A DNA stretch of 30,940 bases, taken from NCBI GenBank assembly GCA_937891425.1, contig CALAGD010000041.1:1-30940 (forward strand). Direction: 5' to 3'. The DNA is from an uncultured Pigmentiphaga sp. Its GTDB lineage: Bacteria; Pseudomonadota; Gammaproteobacteria; Burkholderiales; Burkholderiaceae_B. Positions 1 through 6,860 of this stretch are shown here, piece by piece (the stretch's first letter is position 1; every line of letters starts with the position of its first letter). The position numbers and the translations under genes were made by a program. Under the pieces are notes generated by a model. It was given only the letters and a program-made list of their open reading frames with translations, was not told where the DNA came from and did no database searches.

Positions 1-42
1 CCAGACCTGACCGTTCACGGCGCTCTGGGCATTCGGGAGTGA
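1..42 (+). CDS. possible 3' end of an unidentified gene
   Basis: Reading from base 1, the first frame is open for 13 codons (ending ...GALGIRE) and stops with TGA at 40-42. This could be the C-terminus of a gene entering from the left, but the piece is too short to recognise. Another + frame starting at base 3 stays open to about base 110, so the choice is a guess. No function is proposed. Confidence 0.2.
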   Translation, partial: PDLTVHGALGIRE

Positions 43-226
43 GCTTCCCACTGGCGTGGCCCGAGCACTGCCTTCGACTCTATGCGTGCCGTTTCAACGG
101 TGTCAACTGATGTGCAACGCTGTCTCACGGTGTGGGCAGACTTGCTGCAAGACTTGATGCCGCTTCTTTTCGGATAACTGGATGTGCACAGCGACATGCG
201 CAAACAACGCCGAAGGGTGCAGCGCG

Positions 227-242
227 CTAGGGTTTACCCTAG
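227..242. repeat. CTAGGGT-TT-ACCCTAG inverted repeat
   Basis: Two perfect 7-bp arms, CTAGGGT (227-233) and ACCCTAG (236-242), are separated by TT. The element lies about 17 bp upstream of the predicted -35 hexamer at 259. CTAGGGTTT also occurs twice as a direct repeat here (from 227 and from 239). The position fits an activator or second regulator site, but no cognate protein can be assigned. Confidence 0.5.
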
Positions 243-258
243 GGTTTGGTTCTTTGTA

Positions 259-287
259 TTGTCATCGACAGCAAATATATCGATAAT
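259..287 (+). promoter_or_regulatory. sigma-70-like promoter of the catabolic cluster
   Basis: TTGTCA (259-264, 5 of 6 matches to TTGACA) and GATAAT (282-287, 5 of 6 to TATAAT) are separated by exactly 17 bp. The predicted transcription start, around 294, falls inside the 20-bp palindrome at 290-309. A protein bound there would block initiation. Confidence 0.6.
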
Positions 288-341
288 CCAAAAAATATCG
301 ATATTTTTTCAAATATCGAGCATGCTGCGAAGCATCGATAT
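275..341. promoter_or_regulatory. array of four ATATCGATAT-like operator boxes
   Basis: Four boxes with a TCGA core are centred at 281.5, 299.5, 317.5 and 336.5, so they are spaced 18, 18 and 19 bp apart. The second is a perfect 20-bp palindrome (290-309: six A, TATCGATA, six T). The first overlaps the -10 hexamer, and the third and fourth lie in the predicted 5' leader. FCD-type GntR regulators bind short palindromes as dimers, so the regulator at 6054-6788 is the natural candidate. That link is inference. Confidence 0.6.
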
Positions 342-362
342 CTTTGTTCGAGGAACGAATCA

Positions 363-1220
363 ATGGCGGTGACACACGCGACGGCACCCTTTGCGGTCAA
401 GAATCATTGCAAGCGACTGGAAGGCCAGGTGGCCATCGTTACCGGGGCGGCACAAGGTCTGGGCAGGGTCATTGCCCATCGTCTGGGCGACGAAGGCGCG
501 AGCGTAATCGTGGCTGACATTCAGGGACAGCGTGCCGAGCGCACGGCCAGGCAACTTTCCGATGAGCTGGGCCGCGAATTCGTACCTTTCGGTGGGGACC
601 TCAGCCTGGAGGGTGTGGCCGAAGAAATGGTTCAGATGACGCTCGACCGCTTCGGCCGGGTCGATGTTCTGGTAAACAATGCCGCCGCTCTCATCCGCCT
701 GAGGCTGGTCGACATGTCCGAAGAGCTGCTGCAGAAAGGCGTGCAGTGGAATGTCTGGACTACCCTGCGTTGCTGCAAAGCCGTGCTGCCCCCCATGTTG
801 AAGGCCCGCTACGGGCGCATCGTGAATATTGGTGGCGAGGCGTGGCGTACCGGTTATCCGTTCCACACCATCCTGGCAGGCGTGGGCAAGGGCTCCATGG
901 TGGGGCTTACAGCGACGCTGGCCGGCGAAGTACTGCGCGACGGCATTACCGTGAACTGCGTATCTCCGGGTGGTGTGGAAACTGCGGCTGACGGCGATCC
1001 GGATCCGCAACCTGTCGACAGCTTCCGTGATCCGTCCTGGAACCCTCCCGAAGTCATGAAGGAACTTCAGGCCGCCTCTGCCGCGCGCGCCGCGGCGGGC
1101 ATGGGCCGCCTTGCGCATCCATCCGAAGTCGCTGCGGCGGTTGCCTTCTTTGCTTCGCCCGAGTCCTCGTTTGTTACGGGACAGCATCTGGGCGCCAGTG
1201 GTGGCGTTGCCATGCTCTGA
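363..1220 (+). CDS. SDR-family protein lacking the usual catalytic Ser and Tyr
   Basis: A 285-aa short-chain dehydrogenase/reductase fold protein and first gene of the catabolic cluster. The ATG at 363 is preferred because AGGAA (351-355) sits 7 bases upstream; an upstream in-frame start would lie inside the promoter. The NAD-binding motif TGAAQGLG is at residues 27-34, an acidic D52 at the end of the second strand suggests NAD(H), and NNAA is at 105-108. The active site is degenerate. Where the family has ISS there is IGG (156-158). The YxxxK tyrosine is replaced: K176 is present but the position four before it is A172. N130 is kept. The context suggests a cis-dihydrodiol dehydrogenase partner of the Rieske dioxygenase. 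The missing residues argue for another chemistry or a non-catalytic role. Confidence 0.88.
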   Translation: MAVTHATAPFAVKNHCKRLEGQVAIVTGAAQGLGRVIAHRLGDEGASVIVADIQGQRAERTARQLSDELGREFVPFGGDLSLEGVAEEMVQMTLDRFGRVDVLVNNAAALIRLRLVDMSEELLQKGVQWNVWTTLRCCKAVLPPMLKARYGRIVNIGGEAWRTGYPFHTILAGVGKGSMVGLTATLAGEVLRDGITVNCVSPGGVETAADGDPDPQPVDSFRDPSWNPPEVMKELQAASAARAAAGMGRLAHPSEVAAAVAFFASPESSFVTGQHLGASGGVAML

Positions 1221-1230
1221 CTGCCGCTGT

Positions 1231-1251
1231 GCCGTTGCGTATCGCAACGGC
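1231..1251 (+). other. stem-loop between SDR and FAH genes (first)
   Basis: Perfect 9-bp arms GCCGTTGCG and CGCAACGGC around a TAT loop, starting 10 bases after the SDR stop codon. No U-tract follows directly. It forms a pair with the hairpin at 1256-1278. Confidence 0.6.
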
Positions 1252-1255
1252 CAGT

Positions 1256-1278
1256 GAGGCCCGACATGGCCGGGCCTC
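1256..1278 (+). terminator. second stem-loop, possible weak terminator or attenuator
   Basis: Arms GAGGCCCG (1256-1263) and CGGGCCTC (1271-1278) enclose a 7-nt loop, only 4 bases after the preceding hairpin. The following sequence (GTGATCTTCTTAATT) is T-rich but not a clean T-run. The tandem pair could partly terminate transcription or protect a processed SDR mRNA from 3' decay. It lies in the 146-base gap before the FAH-family gene. Confidence 0.4.
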
Positions 1279-1366
1279 GTGATCTTCTTAATTGTGCCAT
1301 CGGTAACAAGGCCTGGGCTGCTCTTCCGTCTCGCGCCCTCGAGCCTGACCATCCTCCGGAGTATCC

Positions 1367-2227
1367 ATGGGAATCATTCGTTTTGACAATGCCGGTACGC
1401 CTGCCTTGGGCGTCAAGTTTGGTGATGAGGTCGTGAATCTTGCGCAGGTTTCGGCGGACCTGCCGACGGATCTCGCCGATCTGCTTCGTGCCGGAGGCAG
1501 CGAACTGGTCGAGCGCGTCATGCGCGAGGCAGAGAACGTGAAAGAGCGCGTGCCGTTCGACGGACTCAAGCTTCTGCCCCTGGCCATGTCGTCGCAAAAA
1601 ATCATCTGCCTGGGCCTGAACTACCACGACCACGCAGCCGAAAACAACCGGCAGGTGCCGGAGTATCCGATGGTGTTCTTCCGTTCTGCGGGTTCGCTCA
1701 TCGGTCACGGCCAGCCGATGATCAAGCCGCGCATCTCCGACCAGCTCGACTGGGAAGCAGAACTGGTGGCTTTCGTCGGCAAGCGGGCGCGCCATGTCGC
1801 CGAAGAGGATGCCCTGTCGTGCATCGCGGGTTACTCCTGCTTCAACGACGGCTCGGTGCGCGATTATCAGCGCAAGACCACGCAGTGGACGATTGGCAAG
1901 AATTTTGAGGGTACAGGTGGCTTTGGGCCCGAGTATGTGCCGGCATCCCAGCTGCCGCCCGGTGCTACCGGCTTGCACATCGAGTGCCGGGTGAACGGCG
2001 AAGTCGTCCAGTCGGCCAACACGTCGGACATGATCTTCAGCGTCGCGAGAACGGTGCATCTGCTGTCGCAATGCCTCACGCTCGAGCCGGGCGACCTTCT
2101 CGTCATGGGTACGCCGGCAGGCGTTGGTGTCGCGCGCAAACCGCCGGTCTTCATGAAGGCAGGGGATGTCTGTGAAGTCGAGATCGAGCGGATCGGCATT
2201 CTGCGTAACCCGATCGTGAATGAATGA
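1367..2227 (+). CDS. fumarylacetoacetate hydrolase (FAH) family protein
   Basis: A 286-aa protein with an N-terminal cap region and a C-terminal FAH catalytic domain starting around residue 75 (IICLGLNYHDHAAE). Metal-binding acidic residues are visible as E130 and E132 in LDWEAEL and in the ND...RD motif (D161). MGTPAGVG near residue 245 is also typical. Family members hydrolyse, isomerise, hydrate or decarboxylate oxo-dienoates in meta-cleavage pathways (HpaG- and 4-oxalocrotonate-decarboxylase-like chemistry). Its place directly before the dioxygenase genes supports a lower-pathway role on the ring-cleavage product. The exact reaction cannot be read from sequence. Its end nearly touches the next reading frame, so the genes are probably co-transcribed. 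Confidence 0.9.
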   Translation: MGIIRFDNAGTPALGVKFGDEVVNLAQVSADLPTDLADLLRAGGSELVERVMREAENVKERVPFDGLKLLPLAMSSQKIICLGLNYHDHAAENNRQVPEYPMVFFRSAGSLIGHGQPMIKPRISDQLDWEAELVAFVGKRARHVAEEDALSCIAGYSCFNDGSVRDYQRKTTQWTIGKNFEGTGGFGPEYVPASQLPPGATGLHIECRVNGEVVQSANTSDMIFSVARTVHLLSQCLTLEPGDLLVMGTPAGVGVARKPPVFMKAGDVCEVEIERIGILRNPIVNE

Positions 2228-2267
2228 CCGCGCCGGGCATCGAGCCGACCAAAACGGAGAGTACGAA

Positions 2268-3590
2268 ATGGATGCGGAGATTCTTAAGAACCTGATCGTG
2301 GACGACAAGGACCGTGGTGTCTTTCGGGTTAACCGGAAGGTGTTCACGGAGTCGTCCATTCTTGAGCTCGAGCGCCGCGAAATCTTCGACCGTTGCTGGC
2401 TGTATGCCGGGCATGAGTCCGAGATTGCCAAGCCCGGTGATTTCATTACCAGGCGCGTTGGGGGTCGCCCGCTGCTGCTGGTGCGTGGCAAGGACGGCAT
2501 CGTCCGTGCCTTCTACAACGCCTGCACCCACCGGGGCAATCTGGTGGTGCGCGAAAAGAAGGGCAACGCTCCGGCTTTCAGCTGCTTCTACCACGCCTGG
2601 AGTTTCGACACCAAGGGTGCCCTGATCGGCGTGCCTGGCGAGGATGCCTATACCGATGCGTTCAATCGGGCTGAAATGGCGTTGCAGCAGGTGCCTCGGT
2701 TCGATTCGTATCGGGGGCTGATGTTTGTCTGCTACGACGCGAACGCAGTTAGCCTCGCCGATTACCTCGGTGACGAAGCCAGGTTGCGCATCGATTACTT
2801 CCTGGACTACGGCAAGGGCGATTCTTCAGAAATCGCCGCGGGTGCACAAAGCTACAGCATCAAGGCGAACTGGAAACTGCTTGTCGAGAACAGCATCGAC
2901 GGCTACCACGTGTTGTCGACGCACCAGCGTTACCTGCGCAAGTACCTGCCTGACATCGGTCTGGATCCCGGCAAGTGGCTGGCCAAACGGCACCCCGGCA
3001 CCAGCCGCGGCCGCTCGCTGGGCAATGGTCATGCGGTCATCGAAACGCTTGATCGCGGCACGCCGCTGACCGCGACCGCCGGCGAGGAGCTGGCCGAAAT
3101 CCGCGCGGACATGGTGCGCCGGTTTGGCGAGGACTACACGCATCGGGCCGCAGATTATCAGCGCAACCTGTTCATCTTTCCCAACCTCATCATGATTTCC
3201 ATGTGGAAGACGTTGCGGACCATCTATCCGGTCTCGCCCGACTACATGGAGGTGGATGCATGGGCACTCTTCCCCTCCGGCGATACGCCCGAGCTGCGTC
3301 AGCGTCGCATGGAAAATTTCCTCTCGTTCCTTGGGCCGGCTGGCATGGCTACGCCCGACGATGTGGCGGGGCTGGAAGGCTGCCAGCTGGGCTTCGCTGC
3401 CCGAGAAGCAGAATGGTCGGACATTTCCCGCGGCATGGGGTCGATCCCGACGGGCTCGGACGAGCTGCAGATGCGCGCATTCTGGCGGCAATGGCACGCC
3501 AAGGTCCAGGGCATTGGCGGACCGGTCGATTGCGATGACAAGGCGCACGAAGAGGATGTCAGCACCACGGCAGAAGGATCGAACCAATGA
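2268..3590 (+). CDS. Rieske non-haem iron aromatic ring-hydroxylating dioxygenase, large (alpha) subunit
   Basis: A 440-aa oxygenase component. The ATG at 2268 is chosen because GGAGAG lies about 8 bases before it; an in-frame ATG at 2220 overlaps the previous stop and would add 16 atypical residues. The Rieske cluster ligands are C86 and H88 (NACTHRGN), then C106 and H109 (CFYHAW). The mononuclear iron site shows N208, D211, H214 and H219 in ENSIDGYHVLSTH, with a likely third ligand in ATPDD near residue 360. The enzyme would insert O2 into an aromatic ring to give a cis-dihydrodiol. It forms an alpha-beta pair with the next gene, whose start overlaps this stop. No ferredoxin or reductase is encoded nearby, so electrons must come from elsewhere. 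The substrate is unknown; the context suggests an aromatic carboxylate. Confidence 0.95.
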   Translation: MDAEILKNLIVDDKDRGVFRVNRKVFTESSILELERREIFDRCWLYAGHESEIAKPGDFITRRVGGRPLLLVRGKDGIVRAFYNACTHRGNLVVREKKGNAPAFSCFYHAWSFDTKGALIGVPGEDAYTDAFNRAEMALQQVPRFDSYRGLMFVCYDANAVSLADYLGDEARLRIDYFLDYGKGDSSEIAAGAQSYSIKANWKLLVENSIDGYHVLSTHQRYLRKYLPDIGLDPGKWLAKRHPGTSRGRSLGNGHAVIETLDRGTPLTATAGEELAEIRADMVRRFGEDYTHRAADYQRNLFIFPNLIMISMWKTLRTIYPVSPDYMEVDAWALFPSGDTPELRQRRMENFLSFLGPAGMATPDDVAGLEGCQLGFAAREAEWSDISRGMGSIPTGSDELQMRAFWRQWHAKVQGIGGPVDCDDKAHEEDVSTTAEGSNQ

Positions 3591-4078
3591 GTCAAGCAGC
3601 ACCGATCACCTTAGGCGAAGTCGAACGCTTTTTCGTGGAAGAAGCCGCCCTTCTGGACGAGTGGCGGCTTGTCGAGTGGCTGGGTCTGATGACGGAAGAG
3701 GTCCGTTATCTGATTCCTCCGCTCGATGCGCCGGAGTCCGAGCCGCACAATACCCTGTTCCTCGTGTCCGACAACCTGGTCAATCTGCGTTCGCGTGTCG
3801 AGCAGCTGCTGGGACGCTCGAGCTGGGCCGAAAACCCGCGCTCCCGCACGCGACGCCTGATCACGAACGTGCGGGTGCTGGAGGCTGACGGCGACCAGGC
3901 CCTGGTAACGGCGAACTTCGCTGTCTGGCGCTTCCAGATGGAGTCGACCGACGTGTACGTCGGCCGTTACCGTAACCGGTTGCGTCGCACCGGGCAGGGC
4001 CTTCGCTTCGTGGAGCGGCGCGCCATCCTCGACCTGGACGTGCTGCGCCCGCACGGCAAGATCAGCTTCATTCTCTGA
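3587..4078 (+). CDS. aromatic ring-hydroxylating dioxygenase, small (beta) subunit
   Basis: A 163-aa protein matching the SnoaL/NTF2-like beta-subunit family in size and pattern. It begins with the VERFFVEEAALLDEWRLVEWL helix segment, followed by YLIPPLDAP, the basic RTRRLITNVRV segment and the closing RRAILDLDVL strand. Beta subunits are structural partners of the alpha subunit in alpha3beta3 hexamers and can tune substrate range. The start ATG (3587) overlaps the alpha stop codon by 4 bases (ATGA), so translation is probably coupled, giving equal amounts of the two proteins. The family assignment is secure; the substrate is not. Confidence 0.93.
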   Translation: MSQAAPITLGEVERFFVEEAALLDEWRLVEWLGLMTEEVRYLIPPLDAPESEPHNTLFLVSDNLVNLRSRVEQLLGRSSWAENPRSRTRRLITNVRVLEADGDQALVTANFAVWRFQMESTDVYVGRYRNRLRRTGQGLRFVERRAILDLDVLRPHGKISFIL

Positions 4079-4094
4079 GCAACAAGGGGCAGCC

Positions 4095-5015
4095 ATGGTT
4101 CGATATCGCAAATTGGGGTACGTCGAGCTCAACGTAACCAACCTGGAGCGGTCGCGCGATTTCTACCGCGACTTCGTCGGACTGGAACATATCGGTTCCC
4201 GCGGCGGCGCCGAGCTGTTTCGATGCGATCCGGAAGAGCCTTATTCGGTCGTCCTGCACGAAGCGAAGGACGCTGGATACAAGCGGGCGGGATGGATCCT
4301 CGAAGATGAGTCACAGTTTGCTGTCCTGCAGCGGCGCCTGGATGACGCTGGCTGCCCCTGGGTGATGCTTGACCCGGACGAGTGTGGTGAGCGCGGCTTC
4401 ATGCAGGCGATGAGAATGTCGGAGCCCTGCACCGGCGCCACCCTGGAGTTTTACCTCCCTGCGGGCACACGCGAGGTGTCGCCCGTTGCGGTGACGCACA
4501 CGAAGTTCCAGCGCCTCGGGCACGTGGTGTGGGCAACGCCAGAGCGCGATGAAGCCATCGAGTTTTTCATGAATGTGCTGAATTTCAGGATGTCAGACAT
4601 GATCGGGACGGGTACCGCATTCTTGCGACCTTTCCCCACGCCCTGGCATCATGGCATCGGCATCGGCCGCTCGTCGCACCGGCACTTCCACCATCTGAAC
4701 TTCATGGTGCAGGAGATCGACGACGTCGGCAAATGCCTGCATCGAGCGCGCAAGCATGAAGTCCCCATCGTATTTGGCCCTGGCCGTCATGTGGCGTCGG
4801 GAAGCATATTCCTGTACTTCCTCGATCCCGATGGCACGACGCTTGAGTACAGTTTCGGCATGGAGATGTTCCCGGAAGAGAACCCACGTGAACCGGAGGT
4901 GCTGCCGCTGGTGCCCGAATCATTCGACTCATGGGGCGCCGTACGCGACCCGCGCATGGGCACATCCGGCGTTGTCGAGAAAGTCACGATCCCCCAGCGG
5001 GCAACCACGGCGTAG
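4095..5015 (+). CDS. type I extradiol (VOC superfamily) ring-cleavage dioxygenase
   Basis: A 306-aa protein with two vicinal-oxygen-chelate modules, as in catechol 2,3-dioxygenase-like enzymes. The N-terminal module begins LGYVELNVTNLERSRDFY. The C-terminal, catalytic module begins LGHVVWATPERDEAIEFF. The expected Fe(II) ligands are H143 (LGHVVW), H200 (HHLNFMV) and E251 (TLEYSFG). An HHxxF-type motif and DPDGTTLE support this. It would cleave a catecholic ring next to one hydroxyl, acting on the product formed by the Rieske dioxygenase and a dehydrogenase. The gene starts 16 bases after the beta-subunit stop, with AGGGGCAG upstream as ribosome binding site. The cleavage regiochemistry and substrate cannot be deduced. 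Confidence 0.9.
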   Translation: MVRYRKLGYVELNVTNLERSRDFYRDFVGLEHIGSRGGAELFRCDPEEPYSVVLHEAKDAGYKRAGWILEDESQFAVLQRRLDDAGCPWVMLDPDECGERGFMQAMRMSEPCTGATLEFYLPAGTREVSPVAVTHTKFQRLGHVVWATPERDEAIEFFMNVLNFRMSDMIGTGTAFLRPFPTPWHHGIGIGRSSHRHFHHLNFMVQEIDDVGKCLHRARKHEVPIVFGPGRHVASGSIFLYFLDPDGTTLEYSFGMEMFPEENPREPEVLPLVPESFDSWGAVRDPRMGTSGVVEKVTIPQRATTA

Positions 5016-5031
5016 TGGGGACTGCAGCAAG

Positions 5032-6057
5032 ATGCCCATAGTCGAATGCGGATGTATCGACATTCACACGCACATCGTGCCAACCCGCTTCCCGAAATAC
5101 ATGGGAAAGGATGCCGACGCGCGTTGGCCGGAAGTGGTTGCTGCGAGCCCCTGCCGGCACCACGTAATGATGCAGGGTGCAATCTACCGTACCGTCAGCC
5201 GACCGGCGTGGGACATGCAGGCACGCCTGCATGACATGCGCCAGAAGCAGGTTGCCGCGCAGGTGCTGTCGCCCATGCCCGAGCTGCTGTCTTACTGGAT
5301 GTCGGTGGAAGACGCCGAATCGATGTGCGCCTTTCTCAACGACACCATAGCCGAGTACGTACAGACCGCACCCGACCGGTTCTTCGGGTTGGGTGCAGTG
5401 CCGCTTCAGGACCCGGACCGGGCGGTCAGGGTACTTGAACGCATCGTAAGCGAGATTGGCCTGGGCGGTGTATTGGTAGGTACAAATGTCAATGGGGTTC
5501 CGATCGGACACCCATCGTTCAGGCGCTTCTTCGAGGCCTGCCGCGATTTCGACGCCGCGGTGCTGGTCCATCCGCTGCGTCCGGCAGGTATGGACCGGCT
5601 GGTCGGAGTACCCGCATATGAACAGGTGGTGGCATTTCCGGGTGAAGTGGGGCTTGCTGCAGCGTCCATGGTTACGGGAGGCACGCTACATTCGGTGGAA
5701 GGATTGCGGGTTGCGTTTACCCATGGTGGAGGTTCACTGCCCATGCTGGTGCCACGCATGCAGCAGGCCTGGGAATTGATGCCGACGGTGCGCGAGGCGC
5801 TGCCAGAGGCTCCGCGGCTCAGCGTACGCCGCATGTATTACGACGATCTTGTGTACGACAACGACGGTATCGAGGTATTGGTACGGATGTTTGGTGAAAC
5901 ACAGGTGATGGCTGGTACTGATTATCCATTTCTGATCATGGACAAGGATCCATACGCACGCATCGAGCAGACCAGGCTCGATGCGTGCGCAAAAGAACGC
6001 TTGCGTTACAGCAACGCATTGCGCTGGTTGGGTCAGGTTGAGGAGCACATTGAATGA
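5032..6057 (+). CDS. amidohydrolase-family (ACMSD-like) decarboxylase/hydrolase
   Basis: A 341-aa TIM-barrel metalloenzyme of the amidohydrolase-2 family, which includes 2-amino-3-carboxymuconate-6-semialdehyde decarboxylase, gamma-resorcylate decarboxylase and 5-carboxyvanillate decarboxylase. Metal and catalytic residues are D10, H12 and H14 (DIHTH), H180 (VLVHPL), H231 (FTHGGG) and D297 (GTDYPF). The start at 5032 follows the extradiol stop by 16 bases. The open frame reaches further upstream, but only as overlap with the extradiol gene. In this setting it most likely removes CO2 from a carboxylated ring or ring-cleavage product, as in meta-pathways that retain the original carboxylate. 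A simple hydrolase remains possible. The stop overlaps the next gene's start. Confidence 0.88.
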   Translation: MPIVECGCIDIHTHIVPTRFPKYMGKDADARWPEVVAASPCRHHVMMQGAIYRTVSRPAWDMQARLHDMRQKQVAAQVLSPMPELLSYWMSVEDAESMCAFLNDTIAEYVQTAPDRFFGLGAVPLQDPDRAVRVLERIVSEIGLGGVLVGTNVNGVPIGHPSFRRFFEACRDFDAAVLVHPLRPAGMDRLVGVPAYEQVVAFPGEVGLAAASMVTGGTLHSVEGLRVAFTHGGGSLPMLVPRMQQAWELMPTVREALPEAPRLSVRRMYYDDLVYDNDGIEVLVRMFGETQVMAGTDYPFLIMDKDPYARIEQTRLDACAKERLRYSNALRWLGQVEEHIE

Positions 6058-6788
6058 CGACGCAGTCGGATTTGCAGAATGCGCAGGCTTATGGCGGCAA
6101 TGCCATCGGAGCGACGCGTGCTTCCACGGTGTACCTGTTGTTACGCCAGGACATCATTCGCGCCAAGCTTCTGCCGGGTGAGCGCCTGCGCGTCGAGAAC
6201 CTGACGGAACGCTACGGTGTGGGACCCACCCCGGTGCGTGAAGCGCTGAATCGGCTCACGGCAGAGGGCCTCGTCGTGCAACAGGATCAACGCGGATTCA
6301 GAGTGGCCCCGGTCAGCGTGGAAGACCTGATCGAGGTCGTCACCACGCGTATCTGGCTGGAAGAGATCGCGATTCGCGAGTCGATCAAGAACGGCGACGA
6401 TGCGTGGGAAGAAGGCATCATGCTGGCATATCACCGCCTCAGCCGGATTCCGAATCGCCTCGACGAAGACTCGCAAAGTGCCAACCCCGAGTGGGAGAGT
6501 CGGCATCACGCCTTTCACCAGGCGCTGATTGCCGCGTGTCCGTCGCGCACCCTGCAGGGTTTCTGCAAACGTCTGTTCGAATCGGCCGACCGGTATCGGC
6601 ACCTGGCCGTACGGCATACCGCAAAGGGCGAGCGCGACGTGAATGCGGAACACAAGGCCCTGAAGGATGCCGTTCTGGCGCGTCAGACCGATCTGGCCCT
6701 CCGTCTCCTGAAGGAACATACCGAGCACACGCTCAATACATTACTGAAGATTCTTGAAAGGGACGGCGAGCTGGCGTCGTCACGCTGA
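6054..6788 (+). CDS. GntR-family transcriptional regulator with FCD ligand domain
   Basis: A 244-aa regulator. A winged helix-turn-helix occupies about residues 24-88 and shows the GntR signature LRQDIIRAKLLPGERLRVEN followed by PTPVREALNRLTAEGLV. The remainder is an all-helical FCD domain with spaced His/Asp/Glu residues (for example HHAFHQAL and AEHKAL) that in relatives bind metal and an organic-acid effector. The ATG overlaps the amidohydrolase stop by 4 bases, placing it in the same transcript. FCD regulators typically repress catabolic operons until the substrate or an intermediate binds. The operator array at 275-341 is its most plausible target, which would make the system autoregulated. 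Confidence 0.93.
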   Translation: MTTQSDLQNAQAYGGNAIGATRASTVYLLLRQDIIRAKLLPGERLRVENLTERYGVGPTPVREALNRLTAEGLVVQQDQRGFRVAPVSVEDLIEVVTTRIWLEEIAIRESIKNGDDAWEEGIMLAYHRLSRIPNRLDEDSQSANPEWESRHHAFHQALIAACPSRTLQGFCKRLFESADRYRHLAVRHTAKGERDVNAEHKALKDAVLARQTDLALRLLKEHTEHTLNTLLKILERDGELASSR

Positions 6789-6860
6789 TTTTTCAGCTGG
6801 ATTTCACGCACCCAGGATCGCCAGGAGGCGGGCGGCCGGCCACGGCTCAAAGAGGAGTAA

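Larger units (their letters stand above)
43..362 (+). other. regulatory upstream region without a gene
   Basis: No convincing gene is present in these 320 bases. The left half has ordinary composition. From about 227 onward the sequence becomes AT-rich and dense in symmetrical elements: a CTAGGGT/ACCCTAG inverted repeat, a sigma-70-like promoter and an array of ATATCGATAT-like boxes running up to the ribosome binding site of the SDR gene at 363. The stretch reads as the control region of the catabolic cluster. Confidence 0.7.

Noticed and set aside
4756..5031. N-terminal extension of the amidohydrolase into the extradiol gene
   Set aside because: These 92 codons overlap the catalytic end of the extradiol dioxygenase and are basic and unlike the family. 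The ATG at 5032 gives the normal start.
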